Of a DNA stretch of 64,000 nucleotides, positions 27,396-36,279 are shown in pieces. The notes below the pieces were generated by a model. The model saw only the letters and a program-made list of their open reading frames with translations, was not told where the DNA came from and searched no databases. Made by a program: the position numbers and the translations under genes. Source of the stretch: Chitinophaga sp. GTDB lineage: Bacteria; Bacteroidota; Bacteroidia; Chitinophagales; Chitinophagaceae. The stretch is taken from contig NZ_JAFAIX010000005.1 in NCBI RefSeq assembly GCF_019236475.1, positions 429,953 through 493,952 of the forward strand, in the 5' to 3' direction. How positions within the stretch are numbered: position 1 is the first letter of the stretch; every line of letters starts with the position of its first letter.

Positions 27396-27415
27396 TTGTC
27401 ACAAATTGTAAGGCA

Positions 27416-28294
27416 ATGAAACACTACATCATCAATGCATTCCTGCTGCTTGCAGGCGCTGTTTGCACCCAAACAACTTCCGCTCAAAAGCTGAATAGCA
27501 GCCAGTTTATGAAAACCCCTGAAAGTATTATTCCCTTTCAGCAAGGTTTCTTCATCACCGACCTCGGCGAAGGCGGCAATCCCTCTGCTAAAGATGGTAA
27601 TGGCATCATCTGGAAAATGGATAAAAAAGGAAATGGTACTGCATTCGCCACAGGGCTAGATGCTCCTAAAGGCACCGCTATCGTAGCACACACCCTCTAT
27701 GTTGCGGACGTGGATAAGATCAAAGGGTTTGATGTCTCCACAGGCAAACAAGTCTTTACACTCGATTTCTCCGCCACTGGTACCGTTCTACTAAACGACC
27801 TCACAAAGAAAGACGATCATACGCTTTTCGTCTCTTCTTCCGACATCAATAAAATCTATACGGTTCATCTAGACAATGGTGGAAGTTTTGAAGAATTAAA
27901 ATTGAAAGAGGAGGTAAGAGGCGCCAATGGCCTGACTTATGACCCAACCAGCGACCGACTCTACGCCTGCGGTTTCGGTAGTCTAAAAACACAGGATGGA
28001 TTGATTGGTTATATCGATCTAAAAAAACAACCAGATACTTTCGTTCCTTTAAGCGATCGCAAAGGATTTTATGATGGTTTGGAGATGACTGCCAACAAAA
28101 AGCAGTTGGTGATTTCTGATTGGGTATCGTTTGAAAAGAAAGGAGTTTTACTCCTGCTGGATATTGCTAGCGGTCATATTACTACGGTGAAAGCCCCGCT
28201 GATCAATGGTCCTGCTGATTTTGTATTGGTAGGCAATACTGCTTTTGTTCCGGCTTTCCTGGATGCAGATATCCTGCGTATCCCTTTGCAATAA
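27416..28294 (+). CDS. Secreted SMP-30/gluconolactonase-like beta-propeller
   Basis: 292 residues with a Sec signal (cut after about residue 23, TTSAQ). Blade-like repeats recur (GIIWKMDKKGNGTAFATGLDAPKG, LYVADVDKIKGFDVSTGK, GANGLTYDPTSDRLYACGFG), fitting a six-bladed SMP-30/NHL propeller. The conserved Asn/Asp metal positions of lactonases cannot be checked by eye, so the catalytic role is uncertain. Probably periplasmic. Its own -7 box makes it a single transcript. Confidence 0.75.
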   Translation: MKHYIINAFLLLAGAVCTQTTSAQKLNSSQFMKTPESIIPFQQGFFITDLGEGGNPSAKDGNGIIWKMDKKGNGTAFATGLDAPKGTAIVAHTLYVADVDKIKGFDVSTGKQVFTLDFSATGTVLLNDLTKKDDHTLFVSSSDINKIYTVHLDNGGSFEELKLKEEVRGANGLTYDPTSDRLYACGFGSLKTQDGLIGYIDLKKQPDTFVPLSDRKGFYDGLEMTANKKQLVISDWVSFEKKGVLLLLDIASGHITTVKAPLINGPADFVLVGNTAFVPAFLDADILRIPLQ

Positions 28295-28299
28295 TGAAC

Positions 28300-28337
28300 A
28301 AACCGTAACGCTGTGAGGACCCACAGCGTTACGGTTT
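28300..28337. terminator. Bidirectional terminator
   Basis: A 16-bp perfect stem (AAACCGTAACGCTGTG) with a 6-nt loop sits between the convergent propeller and repeat-protein genes. Confidence 0.85.
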
Positions 28338-28343
28338 CCTGCT

Positions 28344-29372
28344 TTATAAACGGACCTGCACACCCGCCAACATGCCAGCGAACATGCCATCAAATTTATT
28401 GTTTGCCCTGTCTTTTGTCCAGATGTAATGGCTAATGAGATCAGCGCCCACACCATCCCGGATGCTTACCCAGTTCATATTGGGGCCGGCAAACAATTCT
28501 ATGCGATCACCGAAGCGATAAGCTAGGTAACCGCCCATGGTCCATTTGCTGTATAGTCCTTTTTTGAAATCTGTTAGTACAGTTTGTGTACCTTCTACGT
28601 TTAGGCGTAAGTGTGAGAGTAACGGGAGATGCCAGCCCATCCCGGCTTGTAAGGCATATAAGTGTTGTGGACTCTTTAAATTATAACCGGCCCCCAGTAT
28701 ACCGTAGAGGTGCTTGCTGCCGGATTTAAAGCTGGCAATCGCGGTAGCAGATTCATCTATGGTCAATGATACTTGCTTTTCTCCGTTTTTAACAAGGTTA
28801 ATCAGTCCGATGGGATATTCACAGCTATCTGCAATATTCATAAAACCCGCTACCTGTACCCCTTTCACCTTCTTCGCGATATTGATGAATCCGGCCACCT
28901 GAAATTCTGCATTGTCTGCTTTGTTCATAAATCCTGCAACCTGCGTCCCGCCTAAATTGGCTGCAGTATTCATGAATCCCGCTACTTGCACTCCCATCAT
29001 GTCTTCTTTAACAAAATTTCCGAAGCCGGATAACACCACTCCATCAGCCCGTTGATGAATAATATTCGAAAAACCAGCGATTGTCACAGCCTTATTGGTG
29101 TTTCCGATATGATTGGAGAAACCAGCAATCTGTACGCCATGCGCCTGATCCTTAATTACATTGGAGAAACCGGCAATGCAAATCCCAGTCTCAGAGCGGG
29201 ATACATCGCCTAATATGTTTAATGAAAAACGATTCGTATAGTCGGCAGCGTTCTTTCCATTGGTAGATAATGGATATACCAAACTAAGATGTGCCGGTGC
29301 GTAAGAGCTATTCTGGGCCTGCGTTTTCACCATTACAATTGCAAGCAGCAGGGATAAAAAAATTGTTTTCAT
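28344..29372 (-). CDS. Secreted GVQVAGF-repeat protein (LA_2272-like surface repeat)
   Basis: 342 residues; the ATG at 29372 gives a Sec signal (MKTIFLSLLLAIVMVKTQAQ). Residues about 60-200 carry about nine 15-19-residue repeats with consensus GVQVAGFxN, as in Leptospira LA_2272-type surface proteins, predicting a beta-solenoid. The C-terminal 130 residues have alternating strands ending in VQVRL, like an outer-membrane barrel. It is a shortened paralogue of the next gene upstream: both share FSLNILG before the repeats and IGLIN..VK..SGS.LYGIL after them. Last gene of the sigma/FecR operon (72-nt gap). Function unknown. Confidence 0.75.
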   Translation of the reverse strand: MKTIFLSLLLAIVMVKTQAQNSSYAPAHLSLVYPLSTNGKNAADYTNRFSLNILGDVSRSETGICIAGFSNVIKDQAHGVQIAGFSNHIGNTNKAVTIAGFSNIIHQRADGVVLSGFGNFVKEDMMGVQVAGFMNTAANLGGTQVAGFMNKADNAEFQVAGFINIAKKVKGVQVAGFMNIADSCEYPIGLINLVKNGEKQVSLTIDESATAIASFKSGSKHLYGILGAGYNLKSPQHLYALQAGMGWHLPLLSHLRLNVEGTQTVLTDFKKGLYSKWTMGGYLAYRFGDRIELFAGPNMNWVSIRDGVGADLISHYIWTKDRANNKFDGMFAGMLAGVQVRL

Positions 29373-29444
29373 TACTGTATTTATTAGTCGTTCGTAAATA
29401 CGACACGCTACTAAATACATACCCCTACCACTTTGCAAAAAAAA

Positions 29445-31289
29445 TCAGAAGATGGTAATCCCCAACTGCCAGCCCAGCCAGGCGCGGGAATCTATATCGC
29501 CAAATCCAGGATAATTTTGTCCGGGTAATTTTTCTGCTGTTGCTTTTACCCCTTCCTGTACACTCCGGAATCCGGTTGAGATGACAGGCCCGGCAAAAAC
29601 GGTAATTCCTTTCTTCGGTTTATACTGAAATGCGCCTGCGAATCTGTATATCACAAAATGCTCATCACTGCCGGCAAAATGATAATTTATTCCATAAAAC
29701 TCTGCGGTAACGCTATAATGCTGGTGCATCAGCATTTCACGCCCAATACCATATCCAATGATAAAGGAACGATCCTGTTGATTGAAATCCAATCCTCCTG
29801 TCAGGATGCTGTATAATTTCGCACTGCCACTTTTCCACGAAACATTGATGGGCAATAAATCATTACTGTAAACAGACGCTTTGTGGTAGCCTTTCTTAAC
29901 GATATTGATGAGTCCTATCGTATAACCCGTACTGCTATCCGCAATATTGATAAAGCCAATTTGCACGCCTTCCAGGTATTTCGCTTTGTTGAAGATGGCA
30001 GCGATTTGTGTTCCTTCCACATGTTGGGCCGTGTTGAAAATGCCGCCTAACTGTAATCCGCGCATGTTGCCACCATCCACATTGCCAACGCTAGCTACCT
30101 GCACGCCATGCACATCCTCCGCCGTATTGAGCAATCCTGCTACCTGGAACCCATGCATAGAATCCATCGCAAAATTAAATGCGCCTGAAACCTGTGCCCC
30201 GTCTACTTTTCCGTAGGTGCTATTGATTAGTCCCGCCACCTGAGCGCCTGTCATATTTTTTTCTACACGTTGTACTGCGCCGCTTAACTGCACTCCTTTC
30301 TGGGACCCGATAATATTATTCGAAATACCGGCCACCTGTACGCCGCGCATAGAATCCAGTACATTGTTGTGCAATCCAGCAAACTGAAACCCAATCATCT
30401 TACCGCCGGTCATATTGAGTAGTCCGGCTACCTGCACATTATGCACATCATTTTTCACGATATTAAATGCGCCGGCCAGTTCCACGCCATCTACGCCCGC
30501 AGTATAGCCACCCAGGATATTCAGTGAAAATTTATTTTCTACTTGTCCGCCCATACGGCCATGAGTGCCCAATCCGGGCAGCAGCGACACCTGGTAAGGC
30601 TTATCCGCGAAGAAATGGCGGAGATTCTCACTTTGGTCGCGCAGTTTGGAAGAGAGCAGAAATTTACCAAACCATGTTTTTTCTACTTGCGAATGCCCAG
30701 TGATCTCTACTGTTGGTAGTAGTTTAGTATAGGGAGATATGGATACATTGACCGTCTGATCGTTGCTAGCCAGCAGCAACAGGGAGGTATCTGAGTAGAG
30801 GTCCTTAGAAACGCTGATGGCTGCGGCGGGATATTTATCCCTTAACCGCAGCCTGTAATAACCTTCGTTATTCGTAAAAGTAGAAATGAGTTGATGTCGT
30901 TCGTAGACAGTTGCATTCGGAATGCGTTGTCCTGTTGTCCGATCCGAGACAAACCCCGAGACATAGAAGAACTGCCCTGGTGGCTTGACTTGCAGGATTA
31001 GGTAATTACCGTATTCCTTATATTGAAAGTTCCCATCCAAGAGTTTATCTAATATTTGCCGGACCGTTTTTCCTTTTTCTGTGATAGTGACTAGACTATC
31101 CTGTGGGATACTGTTACTGATATACGAAAAAGTAAAATTTCCTTTCTGGCCTATCTGCTGTAAAGCCATTGCGAGCGTTTTGTTCCGTATATCCACATCC
31201 ATGGTACGGTTTAGAATTTGTTGCGCGAAACTGGCTATGGGTAACAGTAATAATAGTAACAATAATGAGTAATAGCGTCTTGGAGGCAT
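29445..31289 (-). CDS. STN + carboxypeptidase-regulatory-like + surface-repeat protein
   Basis: 614 residues. Sec signal (1-23), STN/secretin-TonB N-terminal domain (about 26-101), carboxypeptidase regulatory-like domain (about 108-185), a linker, then about 13 repeats of 15-16 residues (about 267-475; VQVAGLLN, FQFAGLHN, AQVSGAFN, LQLGGIFN), and a C-terminal segment of alternating strands ending in ITIF. In Bacteroidota an STN and CPD-like start normally leads into a TonB plug and barrel; here these are absent. It lies 2 nt from fecR. Inferred to be a cell-surface sensor signalling via STN to FecR. Confidence 0.78.
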   Translation of the reverse strand: MPPRRYYSLLLLLLLLPIASFAQQILNRTMDVDIRNKTLAMALQQIGQKGNFTFSYISNSIPQDSLVTITEKGKTVRQILDKLLDGNFQYKEYGNYLILQVKPPGQFFYVSGFVSDRTTGQRIPNATVYERHQLISTFTNNEGYYRLRLRDKYPAAAISVSKDLYSDTSLLLLASNDQTVNVSISPYTKLLPTVEITGHSQVEKTWFGKFLLSSKLRDQSENLRHFFADKPYQVSLLPGLGTHGRMGGQVENKFSLNILGGYTAGVDGVELAGAFNIVKNDVHNVQVAGLLNMTGGKMIGFQFAGLHNNVLDSMRGVQVAGISNNIIGSQKGVQLSGAVQRVEKNMTGAQVAGLINSTYGKVDGAQVSGAFNFAMDSMHGFQVAGLLNTAEDVHGVQVASVGNVDGGNMRGLQLGGIFNTAQHVEGTQIAAIFNKAKYLEGVQIGFINIADSSTGYTIGLINIVKKGYHKASVYSNDLLPINVSWKSGSAKLYSILTGGLDFNQQDRSFIIGYGIGREMLMHQHYSVTAEFYGINYHFAGSDEHFVIYRFAGAFQYKPKKGITVFAGPVISTGFRSVQEGVKATAEKLPGQNYPGFGDIDSRAWLGWQLGITIF

Positions 31290-31291
31290 GG

Positions 31292-32266
31292 TTATTTCAG
31301 TGTGATAATATTTCCGTTTTGTTCTTTTTTGAGATTATATGTTTCGCTGATAACACCAAGGATCATGTCCAGGGAAGTATCCGCGAAAGTAGTAGTGAGC
31401 GTAAGGTTACTTACTTTCGGATTGGCAATCGTGATTTGTACACCATACGCTTCGCTCAGTTTATCTGCCAGTTGCCAGAGGGGCGTATTGTTACACACAA
31501 AAGAACGGGTACGATAATAGTTGTACAGTTCACCCTCGTTTGTTTCCTTCACGGGAGCAGCATTATTACCATTTACCACCGCTTTCTCATGTGGTTGTAG
31601 TTGCACCGCATTTTTATTGTTATTCACTTCTACCGCACCAGTTTCCACGATTACTTCAATTTTCGCTTTGTCTTTTTTCACGTTAAAGGAAGTCCCTAAT
31701 ACACGAACGTGGGCATCGCCTACGTGGAGGATGAAAGGGCGGGAAGGATCAGCAGCGATATTAAAGAAGCCTTCGCCTTCCAGTGTTACTTCCCTTTCCT
31801 TACCGAAAGTGGCCGCGTAGGTAATGGAAGAGTTGTGATTGAGGGTAACCACCGAGCCGTCCGGAAGGGTGTCTTGTAACGTAGTATTACCAGACTTAAC
31901 AGCCATTTGCCTGGGAGTAGCCGGTTTCATCATTAAATAGGCCACTGCGCCCGCAATGATGAATACAGTAACGGCAGCGGCTATACGCAACCAATTCCGA
32001 CGAGGTGTCATTTCCACTATCTGTGCCGAGGGATTTGTTTGTACGCGTTGCTGGAAGCGTTCCCAGGCTGCGTTTTCATCTACAGTGCTTTTGGAAGCGA
32101 GTTCCCGGCTTTCTTCCCAAATGATACGGAAGTGGCGGAAGTAGCGTTCATTTTCGCCACTTGCTGCCAACCATGATTTCACGGCCTCCTGTTCCCTGCC
32201 GGAAGCGATGCCCAGCAGGTATTTTACCAGCACGTCGTCGTTTATATGTTCGTTAAATTGATTCAC
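31292..32266 (-). CDS. FecR family anti-sigma factor
   Basis: 324 residues. A cytoplasmic N-terminal anti-sigma part (about 1-88) is followed by one membrane segment (WLRIAAAVTVFIIAGAVAYL), a periplasmic FecR domain (DGSVVTLNHNSSITY, VTLEGEGFFNIA, VRVLGTSFNV) and a C-terminal DUF4974-type domain. It holds the ECF sigma factor inactive until it receives a signal from an STN domain. It lies 10 nt after the sigma gene and 2 nt before the STN-repeat gene. Confidence 0.93.
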   Translation of the reverse strand: MNQFNEHINDDVLVKYLLGIASGREQEAVKSWLAASGENERYFRHFRIIWEESRELASKSTVDENAAWERFQQRVQTNPSAQIVEMTPRRNWLRIAAAVTVFIIAGAVAYLMMKPATPRQMAVKSGNTTLQDTLPDGSVVTLNHNSSITYAATFGKEREVTLEGEGFFNIAADPSRPFILHVGDAHVRVLGTSFNVKKDKAKIEVIVETGAVEVNNNKNAVQLQPHEKAVVNGNNAAPVKETNEGELYNYYRTRSFVCNNTPLWQLADKLSEAYGVQITIANPKVSNLTLTTTFADTSLDMILGVISETYNLKKEQNGNIITLK

Positions 32267-32276
32267 AGGTTGTCGA

Positions 32277-32855
32277 TTACAGATTTATCAATACAATTAA
32301 AAGCAGCGGTAGGAAGTCTACCAGTTGCTCTCTGAGAATGCGTAAGGCTTTACCCATCTGGTTTTCCACCGTTTTCACGGAAATACTGAGTCGGTCCGCG
32401 ATTTCCTGGTATTTCAGTTCTTCGAAGCGACTTAATTGGAAAACGGTTCTGCATTTCTCTGGCAGTACCATTAATGCCTTATCTATTTTTTCCTGTAGTT
32501 CGCGCAACTGTACTTTACCTGCAGCGTGACTGGCACCGGCAGGCTGATTCATGCGATAGCGCGTATGTGCTGCGTGAGCAGCTTTCACCTTTTCGTGGCG
32601 AATATGATTGATACTTTCATGATATACAGCTCTGTACAGGTATCCGGACACAGATGATTTGATCTGTATATCCTTGGATTTCTCCCAGAGTTTGCAAAAA
32701 ACATTCTGTACCATTTCTTCTGCCATGATATCATCCTTCAGGATGGTGCAGGCGTAGGCATGCAGGCCTTTGTAGTGGGTTTTAAACAACTGCTCAAAGG
32801 TCCATGTTTCCTCCTTTTCCAGTACAACCTTGTTACCGGTATCCATCAACTCCAT
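32277..32855 (-). CDS. ECF RNA polymerase sigma-70 factor
   Basis: 192 residues from the ATG at 32855, preferred because the -7 box at 32879-32886 lies inside the longer reading frame. Region 2 (LFKTHYKGLHAYACTIL, AEEMVQNVFCKLWE) and region 4 (LPEKCRTVFQLSRFEELKYQEIADRL, SVKTVENQMGKAL) are clear. The C-terminus is a hydrophobic tail (LPLLLIVLINL) common in this Bacteroidota ECF group. It heads the four-gene operon and probably drives its own operon once released by FecR. Confidence 0.92.
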   Translation of the reverse strand: MELMDTGNKVVLEKEETWTFEQLFKTHYKGLHAYACTILKDDIMAEEMVQNVFCKLWEKSKDIQIKSSVSGYLYRAVYHESINHIRHEKVKAAHAAHTRYRMNQPAGASHAAGKVQLRELQEKIDKALMVLPEKCRTVFQLSRFEELKYQEIADRLSISVKTVENQMGKALRILREQLVDFLPLLLIVLINL

Positions 32856-32878
32856 GCGTAGGGTTTGAAAACTATGCT

Positions 32879-32886
32879 CAAAGATA
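32879..32886 (-). promoter_or_regulatory. -7 promoter box for the ECF operon
   Basis: Minus-strand TATCTTTG fits TAnnTTTG and lies 23 nt before the ATG at 32855. It rules against the upstream TTG at 32900 as the start. Confidence 0.6.
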
Positions 32887-33084
32887 ATTCCTTCTGTCAA
32901 TTGGATGCTTTTAATAACGACACCTTAATATTCGTATACCCCCACGCGTTAAAAAGATTTTATTTCAGCATTGAGAATCAATGCATAATAATAACGGGTT
33001 CATCAATTTAACATTCTATTATAACTGCATTAGGATAACTTTCACAAAAGGACGATTATTTTGGATGGAAATTAAAACACTCGA

Positions 33085-33585
33085 ATGAAGTATCTCTATT
33101 ACCTGGTGGCGCTCTTAGGCTTGAGCATGGGCGCATCTGCACAAACCAAAACAGGCTATATCAATTTTCAGCAACTGGTAGGTCTGATGCCTGAATCCAA
33201 GAAAGCCGCCGACTCCTTACAAAAATATGCTGATCAGTTAAATGCGGATGGACAAGTGATGGTGGCGGAATACACCAAGAATCTGGTAGAATTTGACAGT
33301 ACAGCCAGTAAAATGACTGATCCACAGAAAGAAATTCGGGTGACTGCCTTAAAACAGCAACAAGCTAATATCCAGGACTATAAATACAAAATGGAAGAAA
33401 AGCTGAATGCGCGGGAAAATGAATTACTCGATCCAATTATCAAAAAAGCAAAAGATGTTTTAAAGGCGCTGCTCAAAGAAAAGGGTTATGCGCTGGTGCT
33501 TGATAACTCCAGAGATGCGGTCATAGTGGCCAACGATGCAGATGATCTGATGCCCTTTGCAAAGGCGAAGCTGGGGATAAAGTAG
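33085..33585 (+). CDS. OmpH/Skp family periplasmic chaperone
   Basis: 166 residues with a Sec signal (MKYLYYLVALLGLSMGASAQ). The mature start GYINFQQLVGLMPE is the OmpH/Skp signature, followed by a long charged helical hairpin (about 45-135) and a return strand (GYALVLDNSRDAVIVAN). It binds unfolded outer-membrane proteins in the periplasm. Single gene. Confidence 0.9.
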   Translation: MKYLYYLVALLGLSMGASAQTKTGYINFQQLVGLMPESKKAADSLQKYADQLNADGQVMVAEYTKNLVEFDSTASKMTDPQKEIRVTALKQQQANIQDYKYKMEEKLNARENELLDPIIKKAKDVLKALLKEKGYALVLDNSRDAVIVANDADDLMPFAKAKLGIK

Positions 33586-33615
33586 TGATAGATTATCTGT
33601 AAAAAAAGAAATGCC

Positions 33616-33712
33616 AGGCTGCCTGCTGTTTACTGTTAGAGATGATGTCTTGCTCTCCTTACGCCATTCTGTAGTATCATCCCATCTCTTTAACTGTCAA
33701 TAGTGGCAGCCT
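33616..33712. other. Long imperfect stem-loop between convergent genes
   Basis: AGGCTGCC at the left edge pairs with GGCAGCCT at the right edge. Inside, ACTGTT..AGAGATGATG faces CAT..CATCTCT..AACTGTC, giving an imperfect stem of about 35 positions per arm. It lies between the OmpH gene and the convergent acetyltransferase gene. It may be a terminator, a small RNA or a MITE-like relic. Confidence 0.4.
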
Positions 33713-33728
33713 AAGCTGTTCCTATATC

Positions 33729-34022
33729 TTAGATATGTAAACCATGTGCCAGTAAAGATTTCCAGCGAGGGTTACTGCGTACAAATTCTGCTACTTTCTT
33801 GCTGGAAGGCACCATTCTGAAATTCTGTGCCTGAATCTCTTCCATCACTTTACCGAGTAAAACGGCTGTTACCCCTTGTTTCTCCAAGGTTGGAGGCACT
33901 TCTGCCCCGGTCAGGAAGATACGGCTACCATTTTTTTCATAAATTACTTTAGCCATTTGTCCGGCGATATGCGCCTCAAACTGTCTGGCTTCCTTGTTGT
34001 CGATAATCTTAAAATCCTTCAT
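33729..34022 (-). CDS. YjdJ-type GCN5-related N-acetyltransferase
   Basis: 97 residues. The ATG at 34022 starts the conserved region. The short GNAT subfamily pattern is visible: YEKNGSRIFLTGAEVPPTLEKQGVTAVLLGKVMEEI (shown in part by LEKQGVTAVLL as the acetyl-CoA loop) and MVPSSKKVAEFVRSNP at the C-terminus. Members are about 90-100 residues and of unknown substrate. A -7 box at 34147-34154 would give a leader of about 120 nt. Confidence 0.82.
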   Translation of the reverse strand: MKDFKIIDNKEARQFEAHIAGQMAKVIYEKNGSRIFLTGAEVPPTLEKQGVTAVLLGKVMEEIQAQNFRMVPSSKKVAEFVRSNPRWKSLLAHGLHI

Positions 34023-34146
34023 GATAAAATAATTAAATAACACTATGTACCTGTTAAGGTGAATAAGGGAAAGTGTTTTTCAAAAAGGGAAGTAAATAAA
34101 GATAGTCCTACCGATATAGAGATATCACTTGACAGATTTACGATTG

Positions 34147-34154
34147 CAAAGATA
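34147..34154 (-). promoter_or_regulatory. -7 promoter box for the acetyltransferase gene
   Basis: Minus-strand TATCTTTG fits TAnnTTTG, with a TTG 16 nt upstream that is closer than ideal. Confidence 0.45.
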
Positions 34155-34324
34155 CGACATTTTAGGGAGACAACCGCCGAAAACGGTTTCAGATGTAATT
34201 TCGGCAGTATGGAATGGGTGTCATCTCCCGAAAAATCCAAAATATCCGCTTCAATCTAAATCAGATATACATTAAGTGATCTAACAGATTAACGAACATA
34301 CACATACAATTAAATACAAATAAA

Positions 34325-34354
34325 AAAGCCTGACCAGGAGTCTGATCAGGCTTT
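34325..34354 (-). terminator. Terminator of the tRNA-Gly cluster
   Basis: A 13-position stem with one mismatch (AAAGCCTGACCAG / CTGATCAGGCTTT) and a 4-nt loop. On the minus strand it is followed by TTTTTTATTTG, right after the last tRNA-Gly. Confidence 0.85.
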
Positions 34355-34355
34355 G

Positions 34356-34428
<73 letters not shown>

Positions 34429-34482
34429 AGAGGCATTAAGAACTGTGATGATAAAGCCCGTTACTGAACTATATCAAACTGG

Positions 34483-34555
<73 letters not shown>

Positions 34556-34607
34556 AGAGGTGTTAAGAACTGTAATTGATAAGCTCGTTACCGAACTATC
34601 AAACTGG

Positions 34608-34680
<73 letters not shown>

Positions 34681-34756
34681 ATAACTGTTAAGATCTTTCC
34701 AACAAATGTAAACAGTTGTTACTGTTTAAGGTAGTTCCCTTTTTTCGTTGGGATTG

Positions 34757-34786
34757 CAAAGATAGGAAACGAAGTTAAATCACAAA
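34757..34786 (-). promoter_or_regulatory. Promoter of the tRNA-Gly cluster
   Basis: Minus-strand -33 TTTG and -7 TATCTTTG with an 18-nt spacer, one of the best matches in the window to the Bacteroidota consensus. Confidence 0.8.
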
Positions 34787-34896
34787 ATTTCTTTTTACTT
34801 TTTTTGAAACTTTTTCTTTCACCAGTCATAGCACACTCCCCTCAAATAGGCTACAGCAAGGCATTTCAAGGTATAATTTATTTTGTTGATTTTTCT

Positions 34897-36123
34897 TTAC
34901 AAAGATGTAACGAATGTGGATTTATTATCCAAAACGATCTTTTTCTTCGATTTTTTCTTTTTGTTCCACCACACGTAGAACCCTGTTACTGGCAGCGATG
35001 CACAGATCAACCCTACTATAAACACTACAATTTTTCCCCAAATACCACCAATAGCACCTACATGAATATCGTAATTCATGTCTATCAAACGCTCGCCTCT
35101 ATTCTTGTGGGTGTCATTGCTGCGCGCTAACAACTGACCATTATACTGATCAAATTTCAATTCATCTGCACTGAAATATTGTTCTCTGCTCTTATATCCT
35201 CCTATTGTATGCACCGCTTCCGGCATAGCTGCCGCCCGAATGTAGTAACGACGGGCATCAGGAAGGATACGCTGCGCAGCGGCAAAACAACTGTCAAGCA
35301 TACTTTGGTTAGTATTATTTACTGTTTGTAGTACCGATTTCACTTCCCGTTTAGCCGGCGCCGTTATAGTACCAGCAGCAGCTACATACACTGCTGTACG
35401 GAACCAGGTGAAAGACCATACCATACCTGTCAATGCCAATACCAGTGCTACACTCATGGCATAGAAACCCAGCACGTTATGTAAGTCGTAGTTGACACGC
35501 TTGAACCCTGCTTTCCAACGTACCTTGAAACTTTGCTCCCGCGTGGCTTTGGTCCATTTCTTCGGCCACCAGAGCACCAATCCGGTAATCAACAATACCA
35601 CAAATATGAAAGTAGCCCAACCTACTATCGGCTGGCCATAGGGCGTATTCAACAATAAACTCCAGTGCAAATATTTAACGATGAAAAAGAAATTATGCTT
35701 GTAATCTAGTACCGCGGTCACTTTCCCGGTATATGGATTCACCAGGGCCACTTCGTAATATTCCACCGCGCCGAAATAAGTCAGGGCTGTATCATTGCCT
35801 TTGTAAGTCATGAATTCCCAGGCACGGTCTGGTGCTTTATAGGCGGTCATATTACTGATAAGCCGATCCCCCAAAGCCTCCTGGGCATTGCGGGTGAGCT
35901 GGGTCACGGGCAGCGGAGCAGTGCCGGCGGGGGTAACAAACATTTTATCATGGTAATACCATTCGTTGATTTCCTTTTGGAAAGTGAACAGACAGCCTGA
36001 AACGGCAATCACCAACACAATAATACCTGATACCAATCCGAGCCACAAGTGTAGCCAGTCAATCATCTTCCGAATACCTGATTTTCCGCGTTTTTCGCCC
36101 TTTTTAGCCTTTTTCTTAATCAT
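34897..36123 (-). CDS. PepSY-associated transmembrane protein
   Basis: 408 residues with four membrane segments: one near residue 30 (GLVSGIIVLVIAVSGCLFTF), two central (about 165-185 and 215-240) and one near the C-terminus. Two PepSY-type extracytoplasmic regions lie between them. The His-bearing motifs WLHLWLGL and HNVLGFYA are typical of PiuB-like, iron-regulated membrane proteins implicated in siderophore or metal reduction. Single gene; the metal link is inferred from the family. Confidence 0.85.
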   Translation of the reverse strand: MIKKKAKKGEKRGKSGIRKMIDWLHLWLGLVSGIIVLVIAVSGCLFTFQKEINEWYYHDKMFVTPAGTAPLPVTQLTRNAQEALGDRLISNMTAYKAPDRAWEFMTYKGNDTALTYFGAVEYYEVALVNPYTGKVTAVLDYKHNFFFIVKYLHWSLLLNTPYGQPIVGWATFIFVVLLITGLVLWWPKKWTKATREQSFKVRWKAGFKRVNYDLHNVLGFYAMSVALVLALTGMVWSFTWFRTAVYVAAAGTITAPAKREVKSVLQTVNNTNQSMLDSCFAAAQRILPDARRYYIRAAAMPEAVHTIGGYKSREQYFSADELKFDQYNGQLLARSNDTHKNRGERLIDMNYDIHVGAIGGIWGKIVVFIVGLICASLPVTGFYVWWNKKKKSKKKIVLDNKSTFVTSL

Positions 36124-36222
36124 AGATAGTAATTACGTGCGCTTAGGTGCAAATTTCATCGGTGCGCCCCGCAGATACTAGTCAGATCGGGAAAAGCATT
36201 TACGTGATACGGAAAATAAAAA

Positions 36223-36248
36223 GAGCCTTCCGGGAATCCGGAAGGCTC
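36223..36248 (-). terminator. Terminator of the small membrane protein gene
   Basis: An 11-bp perfect stem (GAGCCTTCCGG) with loop GAAT. The minus strand continues TTTTTATTTTCC. Confidence 0.88.
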
Positions 36249-36279
36249 AGGCGATAATTATGTTGAAGCGAAAAACCGC

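Larger units (their letters stand above)
34023..34355. other. Intergenic region with acetyltransferase leader and tRNA terminator
   Basis: It holds the minus-strand -7 box at 34147-34154 and the tRNA-Gly terminator at 34325-34354. A 66-codon plus-strand frame at 34059-34259 has no recognisable motif or promoter and is judged non-coding. Confidence 0.5.

Noticed and set aside
28700..30500. Regularly spaced repeats resembling a CRISPR or tandem repeat
   Set aside because: They are protein-level repeats (GVQVAGxxN) of 45-57 nt with variable DNA sequence inside long open frames; there are no identical direct repeats with unique spacers.
32856..32900. Longer N-terminus for the ECF sigma factor from the TTG at 32900
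   Set aside because: A -7 box (TATCTTTG) lies inside this stretch, so it would not be transcribed in full; family similarity starts after the ATG at 32855.
34059..34259. A 66-codon plus-strand frame in the acetyltransferase leader region
   Set aside because: No -7 box, no motif, overlaps the predicted minus-strand leader and promoter.
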